Shown in pieces: positions 13,495-20,581 of a stretch of DNA of 39,675 nt. The position numbers and the translations under genes are program-made. The DNA lies in the IMG/VR virus record IMGVR_UViG_3300021197_001202, positions 1 to 39,675 of that record, one strand, 5' to 3'. Numbering within the stretch: the first letter of the stretch is position 1; every line of letters starts with the position of its first letter. The notes under the pieces were generated by a model. It made no database searches. It was not told the DNA's origin and worked only from the letters and a program-made list of their open reading frames with translations. The DNA is from a virus.

Positions 13495-13660
13495 CTTCCA
13501 ATGCACGCGCTGCGGCAAGCTGTGCGACGTGATCGAGGACGTTGAGATCGACACCGAGCCATACGGTGACCGCATGGTAGAGCGCCGCACATACGCCTAC
13601 TACAGCCTGTGCTGCGGCGTCGATGTCGATTTCCTCGAAGCGCAGGAGACAATCCATTGA
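13481..13660 (+). CDS. Small zinc-ribbon-like protein
   Basis: A 59-residue protein from ATG 13481, overlapping the preceding stop by 14 bp. It carries CTRCGKLCDV near the N-terminus and YSLCCGVDVDF near the C-terminus, so CxxC and CC could bind one zinc ion. It looks like a phage zinc ribbon of unknown partner. The stop overlaps the TTG start of the next gene. Confidence 0.55.
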   Translation: MTVTDFQCTRCGKLCDVIEDVEIDTEPYGDRMVERRTYAYYSLCCGVDVDFLEAQETIH

Positions 13661-13875
13661 GGCCGTCACGGGACGAGGCCAAGGAGGCGCAGAGGCGTGC
13701 AAGCGCCAAGGCGTTGCAGGACTACCTCGATCAAGGCGGCACCATCACACTGGCGGACAGCTCTCAGTACAAGCGCGAGGCCGGTACGCTGTCACGCGAT
13801 CAGGTGGTGAAGACCTTCGCCTATCAATCCAAGATCGGCAAGATTAAAAGGGAGGCCAGCAATGAAGACCGTTGA
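13657..13875 (+). CDS. Small basic protein with a TTG start
   Basis: A 72-residue protein starting at TTG 13657 (TTGA overlap with the previous stop) behind AGGAG at 13645-13649. The longer frame from 13609 lies wholly inside the previous gene and has no such site. Sequence is basic and helical (RRASAKALQDYLDQGGTITL, then RDQVVKTFAYQSKIGKIKRE). The segment DYLDQGGTIT is reminiscent of small DNA-binding transcriptional regulators in phages. No function can be assigned. Confidence 0.55.
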   Translation: MRPSRDEAKEAQRRASAKALQDYLDQGGTITLADSSQYKREAGTLSRDQVVKTFAYQSKIGKIKREASNEDR

Positions 13876-14104
13876 TGACCCAAGCCGCTCGGACGGCTCA
13901 AGCGCCAGCTACTACCAGCTACCGGGTGGTGCCGACGAGCTTCAGCACCTGATCAGCTTCAAGAACATGAATGCCCAGATCGGTGAGATCTTTAGGAGCT
14001 GCTACCGATACGGCGAGTCATCCCACAGCGACCAGCTCAGGGACGCCAAGAAGATAAAGTTCTACATAGACGCCGAGATCGAAAGGCTCCAAGGCCCCTT
14101 CTGA
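13862..14104 (+). CDS. DUF3310-like protein
   Basis: An 80-residue protein with SYYQLPGGADELQHLISFKN in the first half and YRYGESS, then DAKKIKFYIDAEIERL in the second. This follows the plan of DUF3310 (SaV-like) phage proteins, where a Tyr-rich start is followed by a helical stretch ending in a K/R-x-W/FYxD motif. Those accompany nucleotide metabolism or replication genes; the activity is uncertain. Start overlaps the previous gene by 14 bp. The terminator at 14091 begins inside its last codons. Confidence 0.65.
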   Translation: MKTVDDPSRSDGSSASYYQLPGGADELQHLISFKNMNAQIGEIFRSCYRYGESSHSDQLRDAKKIKFYIDAEIERLQGPF

Positions 14105-14117
14105 GGGGCTTTTTTTT
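14091..14117 (+). terminator. Rho-independent terminator
   Basis: AAGGCCCC / GGGGCTTT arms around TTCTGA, followed by eight T. The stem uses the last codons of the preceding gene and closes the transcription unit that starts at 12563. Confidence 0.85.
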
Positions 14118-14140
14118 GCCTGAATTATTTACCCTGAATC

Positions 14141-14180
14141 GACAAGTTTTACTTGTCATTACAACTCAATGCTGTATTAT
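14141..14180 (+). promoter_or_regulatory. Promoter with two stacked palindromes
   Basis: -35 TTGTCA (14153-14158), 16-bp spacer, -10 TATTAT (14175-14180). The spacer holds ACAACTCAATGCTGT (14161-14175), one mismatch from the ACAAC-N5-GTTGT operator. Just upstream and overlapping the -35 is a second, different palindrome, GACAAGTTTTACTTGTC (14141-14157), a perfect 7-3-7. Two regulators, for example the repressor and the Cro-like protein, may act here. Confidence 0.75.
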
Positions 14181-14217
14181 CTCCCTTGTCTTAACAAGAA
14201 ACACAACGGAGATAGAC

Positions 14218-14514
14218 ATGGCTGTTTTTGAGTACAAACTAATTTGCACCGACGGTGAGGCAAAAAACGACGAGATACCTCTATTAAGATCAGAGATGCC
14301 AACGGTTGCGCGCTTTCTTCGCGCCCATCTGAATTGGAGCCTAGCCAGTGCCATGAATGAAATCGACTACACACCGGAGCAGCCTGTCTTTGTCGAATAC
14401 TTTGCGGCGATGGCGGAGATGTTAGACGATCAAATATTCGAGTCCAAATACCAAGCGAGAAGCTGTTGGTCTCTCGTGGAAAGTGATTTTATTGTAAACG
14501 AGAAAGCCGCGTAG
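14218..14514 (+). CDS. Acidic small protein of unknown function
   Basis: A 98-residue acidic protein, first gene behind the promoter at 14153. CGGAG lies 7-8 bases before ATG 14218; the in-frame ATG at 14116 lies upstream of the promoter and is rejected. Predicted mostly helical, with no motif I recognise. Its place directly behind a repressor-controlled promoter fits an early lytic accessory function. Confidence 0.65.
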   Translation: MAVFEYKLICTDGEAKNDEIPLLRSEMPTVARFLRAHLNWSLASAMNEIDYTPEQPVFVEYFAAMAEMLDDQIFESKYQARSCWSLVESDFIVNEKAA

Positions 14515-14534
14515 GCGGCCCAAAGGAGAACGTG

Positions 14535-14975
14535 ATGGAAAAATCAATCGACATAGCAGTAGAACAATTCGTTTCGCTGCACAAAAAGGGCTTCTTGGAT
14601 TTAGACCACATTAAAGACGGCTACGGCTCAGTCGCTGGCTTCCTCAGCGCAGAAGGTCAGCCAACAGGGGATCGAGGCGGAAAGCAAAAAGAGATCAAAT
14701 CTTGGGAACACAAAGACGGTTGGGTAAGTACCGTCGAGTGGTTCGAGGACACATTCCAAATCGGCTACTACCGATTGCCCCGCGAAGAAAGGGTGACTCC
14801 CCAAGACCACACCCCTGAATTGAATTTCGATCCTGATTTCAACTGGTGCTTGGATCGCATCAAAGAGTTGAAAGACGAGGGCTATTACGACATCTCTATG
14901 CATGAGTTGAGCGAGGGCGAGTACGTCAACAAAATCCACATCGGAGAATACATCGATGGTTGGGAGGCCGCGTAA
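14535..14975 (+). CDS. Acidic protein of unknown function
   Basis: A 146-residue acidic protein rich in Trp, Tyr and Asp/Glu (SWEHKDGWVSTVEWFEDTFQ, then FDPDFNWCLDRI). AAGGAGA at 14522-14528 serves ATG 14535 (a GTG at 14532 is also possible). Acidic compact phage proteins sometimes mimic DNA or bind host enzymes, but this is only a possibility. Note that the 3' ends of this gene and the previous one share GAGGCCGCGTAAGCGGCC-like sequence, a GC-rich end followed by the next ribosome binding site. Confidence 0.6.
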   Translation: MEKSIDIAVEQFVSLHKKGFLDLDHIKDGYGSVAGFLSAEGQPTGDRGGKQKEIKSWEHKDGWVSTVEWFEDTFQIGYYRLPREERVTPQDHTPELNFDPDFNWCLDRIKELKDEGYYDISMHELSEGEYVNKIHIGEYIDGWEAA

Positions 14976-14994
14976 GCGGCCCGGGGAGGAAGGT

Positions 14995-15393
14995 ATGAAA
15001 GTTAAAATCCAGTTCACTGTCGATATAGACCGGGAAGGCATCGAGGCCTACATGGATTTCCTTCAGTGCGATGGCGAGACCATCAAGGAATTCCTGACCT
15101 CGCGCTTTGCCAGTGATGCCGTGTTTAACATCGATCAGTCGATCCAGAACGAGGTAGGCTATGACTGCAACACCCGGTGGTGGACACCGGCCCCAGCCGC
15201 CAAGCGGCCAGTGCATATCTTTGACAACGAACTCAGCGCCCTCTCCGGGCGGGCGCAGCGGGCCTGCTTCGACCTCAGCGCACTCAACGCGCAGCAGCTC
15301 GCCACGAAGACCACGCTGGACATCCTGCGCTCCCCTTCCGGCTCGAAGGCCGTGGCGGCTGAGATAGAGGCCTTCCTGCGGGAGAGGCTTTAA
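14995..15393 (+). CDS. Protein of unknown function
   Basis: A 132-residue protein from ATG 14995 with a strong GGGGAGGAAGG site. The N-terminus (MKVKIQFTVDIDREGIEAYM) looks like a beta-alpha unit, and the C-terminal third is helical. No conserved catalytic pattern is visible. It overlaps the next gene by one base (TAATG). Confidence 0.6.
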   Translation: MKVKIQFTVDIDREGIEAYMDFLQCDGETIKEFLTSRFASDAVFNIDQSIQNEVGYDCNTRWWTPAPAAKRPVHIFDNELSALSGRAQRACFDLSALNAQQLATKTTLDILRSPSGSKAVAAEIEAFLRERL

Positions 15394-15665
15394 TGAACAG
15401 AACTCAATGGAAGAAAGCGCACCACTTGGCTCGGCTTGCAACCTGCATCGATCCTGCTGCTAACACCGAGCAGCAGGCTGAAGTCCAAGCATTCCAGCAG
15501 CTACAGCAACTGATCCAGCGGAGGGATATGACTCGCGCTGATTTTCGGGCCGCTGGCAGGTGCGTAGATGCACATCGATACCCGCACGACAAACTAGATC
15601 GCTCTGCTAGTCGCCTCAGACAACTGCGGCACCGTGCAGCTCTCCGTCCTCGCGTTGATCGCTAA
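15393..15665 (+). CDS. Small basic protein of unknown function
   Basis: A 90-residue basic, Gln- and Arg-rich protein (AEVQAFQQLQQLIQRRDMTR, ending LRHRAALRPRVDR). ATG shares a base with the preceding stop, so it is coupled to the upstream gene. Last gene of the unit; a tandem repeat and a terminator follow directly. Confidence 0.55.
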   Translation: MNRTQWKKAHHLARLATCIDPAANTEQQAEVQAFQQLQQLIQRRDMTRADFRAAGRCVDAHRYPHDKLDRSASRLRQLRHRAALRPRVDR

Positions 15666-15670
15666 GGCCG

Positions 15671-15709
15671 TTGAGGCTTTGAGGCTTTGAGGCTTTGAGG
15701 CTTTGAGGC
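15671..15709 (+). repeat. 8-bp tandem repeat, TTGAGGCT x 4.9
   Basis: Four full TTGAGGCT units and a final TTGAGGC in direct succession, lying between the stop codon at 15665 and the terminator at 15713. Such a simple repeat can change length by slippage. No protein is affected. Confidence 0.9.
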
Positions 15710-15712
15710 GTG

Positions 15713-15737
15713 AAGGGGCTACGGCCCCTTTTCTTTT
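15713..15737 (+). terminator. Rho-independent terminator
   Basis: AAGGGGC and GCCCCTT form a 7-bp stem around TACG, followed by TTCTTTT. It ends the transcription unit beginning at 14153. Confidence 0.85.
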
Positions 15738-15777
15738 GCGTGCGGAATAACCCCAGCGACTTATTCCGCGTCATTGT

Positions 15778-15826
15778 TGTGCCGGGTGTGCTAGGGCAAA
15801 CCCAGAGCCTGAGATCACCCGGCACA
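15778..15826. repeat. 11-bp inverted repeat with CCCGGCAC motif
   Basis: TGTGCCGGGTG at 15778-15788 and CACCCGGCACA at 15816-15826, perfect 11-bp arms separated by 27 bp. The CCCGGCAC core recurs at 16014-16021 (one C shorter), 16031-16039 (final base changed) and, inverted, at 16084-16092. Confidence 0.75.
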
Positions 15827-15910
15827 CTTACCCGGAGCACGGAAACCCTTATTCTTATTACCCTTTCTCTTAATTAGAGAGAGAGAGACAAGTGAGTCAA
15901 TGTAAAAGGT

Positions 15911-16003
15911 AATCCATATGAAAATGAAAAAGGCATACCCATAGCTGGAGGCTGACGCTGCCCCCCACTGGTACGCCCATATAAATCCCATCCCATATGG
16001 ATT
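15911..16003. repeat. 10-bp inverted repeat AATCCATATG / CATATGGATT
   Basis: Perfect arms at 15911-15920 and 15994-16003, 73 bp apart. Could form the base of a large cruciform or be paired protein sites in the presumed packaging region. Confidence 0.6.
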
Positions 16004-16037
16004 GAAAAAAAAGACCGGCACAGGCCACTCACCCGGC

Positions 16038-16061
16038 AACTTCAATGAAATCAATGACTTA
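16038..16061 (+). repeat. 24-bp repeat flanking terS, left copy
   Basis: Starts AACTTCAATG and ends CAATGACTTA; matches the copy at 16671-16694 in 23 of 24 bases (centre GAAATC here, GATATC there). The two copies are 633 bp apart and enclose the whole terS gene. Confidence 0.7.
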
Positions 16062-16141
16062 GGTGCTCCGCGGCGTGTCAGCCGTGCCGGGTACCCCGTG
16101 GCACACCGATCTGGACGCGAAAACAATTGCAATTTGTATTC

Positions 16142-16185
16142 ACAACCTGTACTTGTTTGACGCATAATGCGTGGCGTAACTAATT
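16142..16185 (+). promoter_or_regulatory. Terminase operon promoter with operator-like site
   Basis: ACAACCTGTACTTGT (16142-16156) matches the ACAAC-N5-GTTGT operator at 9 of 10 arm bases. Immediately downstream is TTGACG (16157-16162), a good -35, with CTAATT (16180-16185) at a 17-bp spacing as a modest -10. This would place the late operon under direct repressor control. Confidence 0.5.
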
Positions 16186-16203
16186 GAAATGCAAGGCATT
16201 TGT

Positions 16204-16575
16204 ATGGCTTACAACAAAGAGATCGACCTCAAAGAGCTGTATCGCTTGGCAGAGATCGGGCTGACCGAGGCGCAGATCGCAGACATGCTGGGCATTCATC
16301 AGGCAACGATGACGAGACGCAAGAAGGACGATGCTGAATTTGCGGAAGCATTAAAGGCCGGGAAGGCCGCTGGTATCAGCGCCGTCACGAACGCGCTGCA
16401 CAAGGGCGCTGTCGAGGGCGACAAGACCGCTGCTCAAATTTTCTTTTTAAAGAACAGGGGCGGCTGGACAGACCGGCAGGAGGTCGATGTGAGCGGCTCA
16501 GTGGGCGTAGACGTGCAGCTCGATGCGGCCATCGAGGCGCTGAAGGATGCCGGTATCGATCCGTCGAAGCTGTGA
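16204..16575 (+). CDS. terS: Terminase small subunit
   Basis: A 123-residue protein with an N-terminal helix-turn-helix (EIGLTEAQIADMLGIHQATM, then TRRKK), a central helical part (FAEALKAGKAAGISAVTNAL) and FFLKNRGGWTDRQ, all typical of phage small terminase subunits. It recognises the packaging site and presents it to TerL. ATG 16204 is preferred over ATG 16189 because it gives the usual MAYNKEIDL start, although AAGG at 16193-16196 could serve either. Located between two copies of a 24-bp repeat and downstream of the repeat array. Confidence 0.85.
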   Translation: MAYNKEIDLKELYRLAEIGLTEAQIADMLGIHQATMTRRKKDDAEFAEALKAGKAAGISAVTNALHKGAVEGDKTAAQIFFLKNRGGWTDRQEVDVSGSVGVDVQLDAAIEALKDAGIDPSKL

Positions 16576-16631
16576 TGCGGTTATCAGGAATAACCCATCG
16601 CCTAGGTATGACGGGGGTTGACGGGCACCGG

Positions 16632-16651
16632 GGTACAGTTACTACTGTACC
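16632..16651. repeat. Hairpin GGTACAGT-TACT-ACTGTACC
   Basis: Perfect 8-bp arms with a 4-base loop and no following T run, so not a standard terminator. The half CTGTACC also occurs in the integrase arm repeats (1061, 1073), which may be coincidence. Confidence 0.75.
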
Positions 16652-16670
16652 GCGTCATCGGAGCTAGAAA

Positions 16671-16694
16671 AACTTCAATGATATCAATGACTTA
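16671..16694 (+). repeat. 24-bp repeat flanking terS, right copy
   Basis: Partner of 16038-16061 with one mismatch of 24 bases, the mismatch making the centre a GATATC palindrome. Confidence 0.7.
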
Positions 16695-16763
16695 CGATTT
16701 CGAGGTGGGTCGGATTCTGAGGCGTCAAGGCCGGTCAAACCCGCTTCGCAAATCTGGGACTCC

Positions 16764-16782
16764 GGGTATGGGTGGGTACGGG
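16764..16782 (+). other. G-quadruplex-type motif upstream of terL
   Basis: GGGTATGGGTGGGTACGGG has four runs of three G with loops of 3, 1 and 3 bases, meeting the usual G-quadruplex pattern. It lies 32 bp before the terL start codon on the coding strand, with further GGG runs on either side (16756, 16792). Confidence 0.6.
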
Positions 16783-16814
16783 TGGCGTATCGGGTTACAC
16801 ACTGAGGGCGTTTT

Positions 16815-18302
16815 GTGACAGCAAGTACTTCAAAAAAAGCGGTTCGCAAAAAAGGGACTCCTGATCTGACAGAAGAGCAGCAGGAAAAAGCGGCGGAGAT
16901 AGCTAAGGCCATCGCCGTGGTCAAAGAGCACAAGCGAACCCACCGGCTGGATCACTTCAAGCCCTACCCTTGGCAGCGCAAATTCTACAGCGCCGGGAAT
17001 CAAAACAAGCAGCGCCTGTTGATGGCGGCAAACAGAGTCGGCAAGACCGCATCGATGGCGGTAGAGGTCGCCTATCACCTAACCGGCGAATACCCGGAGT
17101 GGTGGAACGGCATCCGCTTCAAAAAACCAACCTCGATCTGGTGCCTAGGGGTGTCAGGAGAGCAGCTCCGCGATGTTGTGGTGAAGGAGCTGTTTGGTGC
17201 CTATCTGGGCGAGGGCAAATTCGACGGCAATGGCCTAATCCGGCAAGACCAGACCTATCAGGTCACACCGGCAATGGGTACGCCTCGCCTCCCGCGGGAT
17301 GTCGCGGTCAGGCACGCCACCGGCAACACGTCACTCGTCAGCTTCAAGTCCTACACGCAGGGCCAGCACGTCCTCATGGGCAGCTCCCAAGATTTTATCT
17401 GGATCGACGAGGAGCCAGTAGACCCGACGATCTACCCACAGTGCCTGACACGAACCGCTACGGGTAACGGCGGCGAGGGCGGGTACGTCACGATGACGTT
17501 CACGCCTGAAAACGGAGTCACCGAGCTGGTGGCGCAGTTTATGGACAACCGGCAGCAGGGGCAGCACCTCGCAAACGCAACTTGGGACGATGCCAAGCAC
17601 CTAAACAAAGAGACCAAAGAACAACTGCTGGCAGCTATTCCTGAGTATCAGCGCGATATGCGCTCCAAGGGCATCCCGGTGCTTGGCGAGGGCATGGTGT
17701 TCGCGCTCTCAGAGGAGGTTGTTAAGTGCGATCCCTTCGAGATACCGGGCCACTACAAGAAGCTGGCGGCCATCGACTTTGGTATCACCCACCCCACCTG
17801 CGTGGTCTGGACGGCCTACAACCCAGACAACGACACCATCTATGTGTACGACATATATAAGAAAGAGGGCGAGATCCCGGCGGTACACGCCTCGGCCATC
17901 AAGTCACGAGGGAAAACCATCCCCATGATTTACCCCCACGACGGCGATTCGACGGAAAAGGGTTCTGGCAAGACGCTGGCGGAGATGTACGTCGAGGCAG
18001 GGGTGCTGATGGTGGGCAGGTTCACCAACCCCGACGGCACCAACTACGTCGAGCCGGGGCTGATGGAGATGCTGGAGCGGTTCCGCACCGGCAGGTTGCA
18101 GGTTTTCAGCAACCTCAGCCCGTGGTTCGAGGAATTTCGGCGCTATCACCGCAAGAAGGGAAAAATTCACAAGGAATTTGACGATTTGATGGACGCAACG
18201 CGCTACGCGGCCATATCGGTGACCCGTTACGGGCAAAACAACGCAGAGCAGCAGCAACTTGGCACAAAAGAAGGATACCTGAGCAATGAATATGACTATT
18301 GA
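16815..18302 (+). CDS. terL: Terminase large subunit
   Basis: A 495-residue packaging motor and nuclease. ATPase: PYPWQRKFY adenine-binding region, Walker A AANRVGKT (about residue 75), Walker B DFIWIDEEP (about 195), coupling motif VTMTFTPENG. Nuclease: AAIDFGITHPT (first metal Asp), HDGDS, and DDLMDATRYA near the end, typical of terminase RNase H-like nucleases. GTG 16815 is the start; the gene overlaps the portal by 17 bp. It cuts and pumps DNA into the procapsid through the portal. Confidence 0.95.
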   Translation: MTASTSKKAVRKKGTPDLTEEQQEKAAEIAKAIAVVKEHKRTHRLDHFKPYPWQRKFYSAGNQNKQRLLMAANRVGKTASMAVEVAYHLTGEYPEWWNGIRFKKPTSIWCLGVSGEQLRDVVVKELFGAYLGEGKFDGNGLIRQDQTYQVTPAMGTPRLPRDVAVRHATGNTSLVSFKSYTQGQHVLMGSSQDFIWIDEEPVDPTIYPQCLTRTATGNGGEGGYVTMTFTPENGVTELVAQFMDNRQQGQHLANATWDDAKHLNKETKEQLLAAIPEYQRDMRSKGIPVLGEGMVFALSEEVVKCDPFEIPGHYKKLAAIDFGITHPTCVVWTAYNPDNDTIYVYDIYKKEGEIPAVHASAIKSRGKTIPMIYPHDGDSTEKGSGKTLAEMYVEAGVLMVGRFTNPDGTNYVEPGLMEMLERFRTGRLQVFSNLSPWFEEFRRYHRKKGKIHKEFDDLMDATRYAAISVTRYGQNNAEQQQLGTKEGYLSNEYDY

Positions 18303-20376
18303 TGAGCAGGAGCTGCTCTCGACACTGGAGCGCAACATCGACGCCGCCGACACCTACGCCAACAGCGAGGTAGGCGACCAGAGAGACAAGGGCCACCGAT
18401 ACTACTACGGCGAACCCATGGGGAATGAGGTGCGTGGACGCAGCCAGCACGTCTCCCGGGACGTGTTCGACGCCGTTGAGGCCGTAAAGGCGATGATGCT
18501 GGAGACTTTCTCCGCCGACAGGAACATCTGCCGCTTCGATCCGCAGTCGCCGGACGATGTCTTTACCGCCCGGATGGCTACCGCGTGGACTAACTACAAC
18601 TTCTACCGCCAGAACAACGGCTACAAGATCCTCGCGGACGTAATCCACGACGCTCTGGTGGCAAAAACCGGGGTGGTGAAGCGGTACTGGAAGAAGGACT
18701 ATCGATACGAGTCAGAGGAGTTCAGCCAGTTCAGCGAGAACGAGTTCGCCATGATGATGTCAGCGCCGGACGTTGAGCTGATGGAGGTGGTTGAGGAGTC
18801 TATTGAGGTTGTGGACGAGCAGACCGGCACCGCCTACTCGCAGGTTGCTTTATCTGGCACCACCCGCCGCCGATTTGATGTCAGCAAGGTCTGCGTCGAG
18901 ACAGTGGAGCCTGAAGACTTTTTAATCAACCCACGCGCCAAGACCGTGCAGGACTCTGACTTCTGCTCCCACCGCATGGCGCGTACCCGGGGCGAGCTGC
19001 TGTCCGAGGGCTTTGACCCCGATGTGGTCGCCAAGCTCGATGAGGAGGACATGCTGAAGGAGGATGGCTCGATTGGTCGAGACTCAGTCGATAGCTTCCG
19101 CCACGACCGCTTCGGCTTGGATGACTCCCGCGACCGGGAGTACGTCACGCTGTACGAGTCCTACATCAAGCGCCACGACCCCGAGATCAACGAGTGCGTG
19201 TACTACAAGTGCACACACAGCCGCCGGGTGATGCTGGACATCGAGCTGGTGTCAGAGATGCCGTTCCGCACCTTCACGCCCTTCCCGCTCCCGCACCGAT
19301 TCTATGGCATGTCGCTGGCCGACCAGCTCTGTGATCTTCAGAAGACTATGTCGAGCCTGAAGCGTGGCGTGGTCGATCACCTGATGCTGACCACCACCAG
19401 CCGCTGGGTTGCGAACCTGTCTCTGGTCAAAAACCCACGCGATCTGCTCGATAACCGGGTAGGTGCCGTGGTGGACGTGATGTCGCCCAACCCGGAGTCT
19501 GTGGTACGTCCCCTGCCCACCCCGCAGCTCAACGGCAACGTCTACACCGCCATTGAGAACTTCGAGCAGGAAAAGGAGCAACGCTCTGGATCGAGCCGGA
19601 TGTCTCGCGGAATGGACTCGACTGCGATCAGCAAGCAGAACTCAAGCGACCTGATCAACACATTCATGAACGCCAGCAACCGGCGGATCATGGTCATGTG
19701 CAGGAACTTTGCTGAGAACTTCCTGAAGCCTCTGATGCACGACCTGTACCGCCTCGGCGTGGAGTACGAGAACGAGACCGTGATGCTACAGCTCGATGGC
19801 TCGTTCCAGCCCGTAACGCCCTCCGCGCTCGGAGACCGCACCGAGATGACCGTGGCCGTTGCCCTGACCCCGGAGGAGCAGCAGGCAGAGGCCCAGAAGC
19901 TGCTGACTCTGGACACCCAGTTCACCTCCAACCCAGCCGACCCAACCGTCGGCGGCCTCTACGGTCAGCAGCAGCGCCACGCCCTGCTCTCCCGGGCCTT
20001 TGAGCTGCTGAACATCAAGGACGGCGCGGCCTTCTTGCAAGATCCAAACGATCCACAGTTCCAGCAGATGATGCAGCAACAGCAAGAGCAGGCGCAGATG
20101 CAGCAAGAGGAGCAGATGCAGATGCAGATGCATCAGGCTGAGTTTCAAGCCGATATGCAGTCTAGACAAGTGTCTGTGCTGGAGGGCCAGCTTGAGCTAG
20201 ACATCCTGAAGGAGCAGAACAGGACGGTTTTTGACCGCCAGAAGCAAGAGCACACCGAAGAAAACGCGGATTCTAAGCTGCTGATGGAGGCAGAGAAGAT
20301 GAAGCATGACATGGCGATACAAGAAGCCGAGTTAGAACTGGAGCGAAAACAAGGGAGGAACGTAAGCATTGGCTGA
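18286..20376 (+). CDS. Portal protein, P22-like
   Basis: A 696-residue protein of the size of podovirus portals. The N-terminus (YYYGEPMGNEVRGRSQHVSR), a mid part QPLP-type PLPHRFYGMSLADQL, and FEQEKEQRSGSSRMSRGMD before the crown agree with P22-type portal proteins. The last ~110 residues are extremely Gln/Met-rich and then helical (QQMMQQQQEQAQMQQEEQM), fitting a barrel or coiled coil. It forms the dodecameric DNA channel and binds TerL. Translationally coupled to terL. Confidence 0.93.
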   Translation: MNMTIDEQELLSTLERNIDAADTYANSEVGDQRDKGHRYYYGEPMGNEVRGRSQHVSRDVFDAVEAVKAMMLETFSADRNICRFDPQSPDDVFTARMATAWTNYNFYRQNNGYKILADVIHDALVAKTGVVKRYWKKDYRYESEEFSQFSENEFAMMMSAPDVELMEVVEESIEVVDEQTGTAYSQVALSGTTRRRFDVSKVCVETVEPEDFLINPRAKTVQDSDFCSHRMARTRGELLSEGFDPDVVAKLDEEDMLKEDGSIGRDSVDSFRHDRFGLDDSRDREYVTLYESYIKRHDPEINECVYYKCTHSRRVMLDIELVSEMPFRTFTPFPLPHRFYGMSLADQLCDLQKTMSSLKRGVVDHLMLTTTSRWVANLSLVKNPRDLLDNRVGAVVDVMSPNPESVVRPLPTPQLNGNVYTAIENFEQEKEQRSGSSRMSRGMDSTAISKQNSSDLINTFMNASNRRIMVMCRNFAENFLKPLMHDLYRLGVEYENETVMLQLDGSFQPVTPSALGDRTEMTVAVALTPEEQQAEAQKLLTLDTQFTSNPADPTVGGLYGQQQRHALLSRAFELLNIKDGAAFLQDPNDPQFQQMMQQQQEQAQMQQEEQMQMQMHQAEFQADMQSRQVSVLEGQLELDILKEQNRTVFDRQKQEHTEENADSKLLMEAEKMKHDMAIQEAELELERKQGRNVSIG

Positions 20377-20581
20377 TCTATCAAGGTTCGATGACCTGCT
20401 TGCCCGGGCGAAGGAGAAAAAGAAACCCAAGCCCGACATCAAGCAGGTCTTTAAGGAATTCGAGGCCTACAGGGCGCAGGCGGCTGCCCCTGTCGCTGAG
20501 AAAAGTGAGGGAAGTGAAAAACCCGAAAAAGTGGGGAAACCCAAAAAACCGAAGCAACCCGAAGAGGACTTTTTGAAATGA
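20369..20581 (+). CDS. Small Lys-rich protein between portal and scaffold
   Basis: A 70-residue protein, MADLSRFDDLLARAKEKKKP, with a Lys/Glu/Pro-rich C-terminal half ending in DFLK. TTG 20369 start with GGGAGG at 20353-20358, overlapping the portal stop. Small charged proteins at this place occur in many podoviruses; role unknown, perhaps in capsid assembly. Confidence 0.65.
   Translation: MADLSRFDDLLARAKEKKKPKPDIKQVFKEFEAYRAQAAAPVAEKSEGSEKPEKVGKPKKPKQPEEDFLK

Larger units (their letters stand above)
15738..16203. other. Non-coding region upstream of terS, candidate packaging site
   Basis: About 466 bp without a plausible gene between the accessory operon terminator and the small terminase gene. 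It carries five copies of a CCCGGCAC-type motif in both directions (15779, 15817, 16014, 16031, 16084), long inverted repeats, a GA run (about 15876-15889), one arm of a 24-bp repeat that recurs beyond terS, and the terminase promoter. Iterated motifs beside terS are what is expected of a pac or cos site recognised by the small terminase subunit. Confidence 0.5.
16576..16814. other. terS-terL gap with hairpin, repeat and G-rich tract
   Basis: A 239-bp non-coding gap between two genes that normally abut. It holds an inverted repeat GGTTAT-N5-ATAACC (16579-16595), an 8-bp-stem hairpin (16632-16651), the right copy of the 24-bp repeat (16671-16694) and a four-run G tract (16764-16782). No gene-like frame is convincing here. 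Confidence 0.6.

Noticed and set aside
15671-15709. Possible CRISPR-like array
   Set aside because: Units are 8 bp and directly adjacent, without spacers; simple tandem repeat.
16579-16595. GGTTAT-N5-ATAACC as a second attP core
   Set aside because: Resembles the inverted repeat at 931-949 but has a different centre, and is far from the integrase; probably coincidence.
17904-18353. 149-codon minus-strand frame
   Set aside because: Antisense shadow of terL and the portal start.
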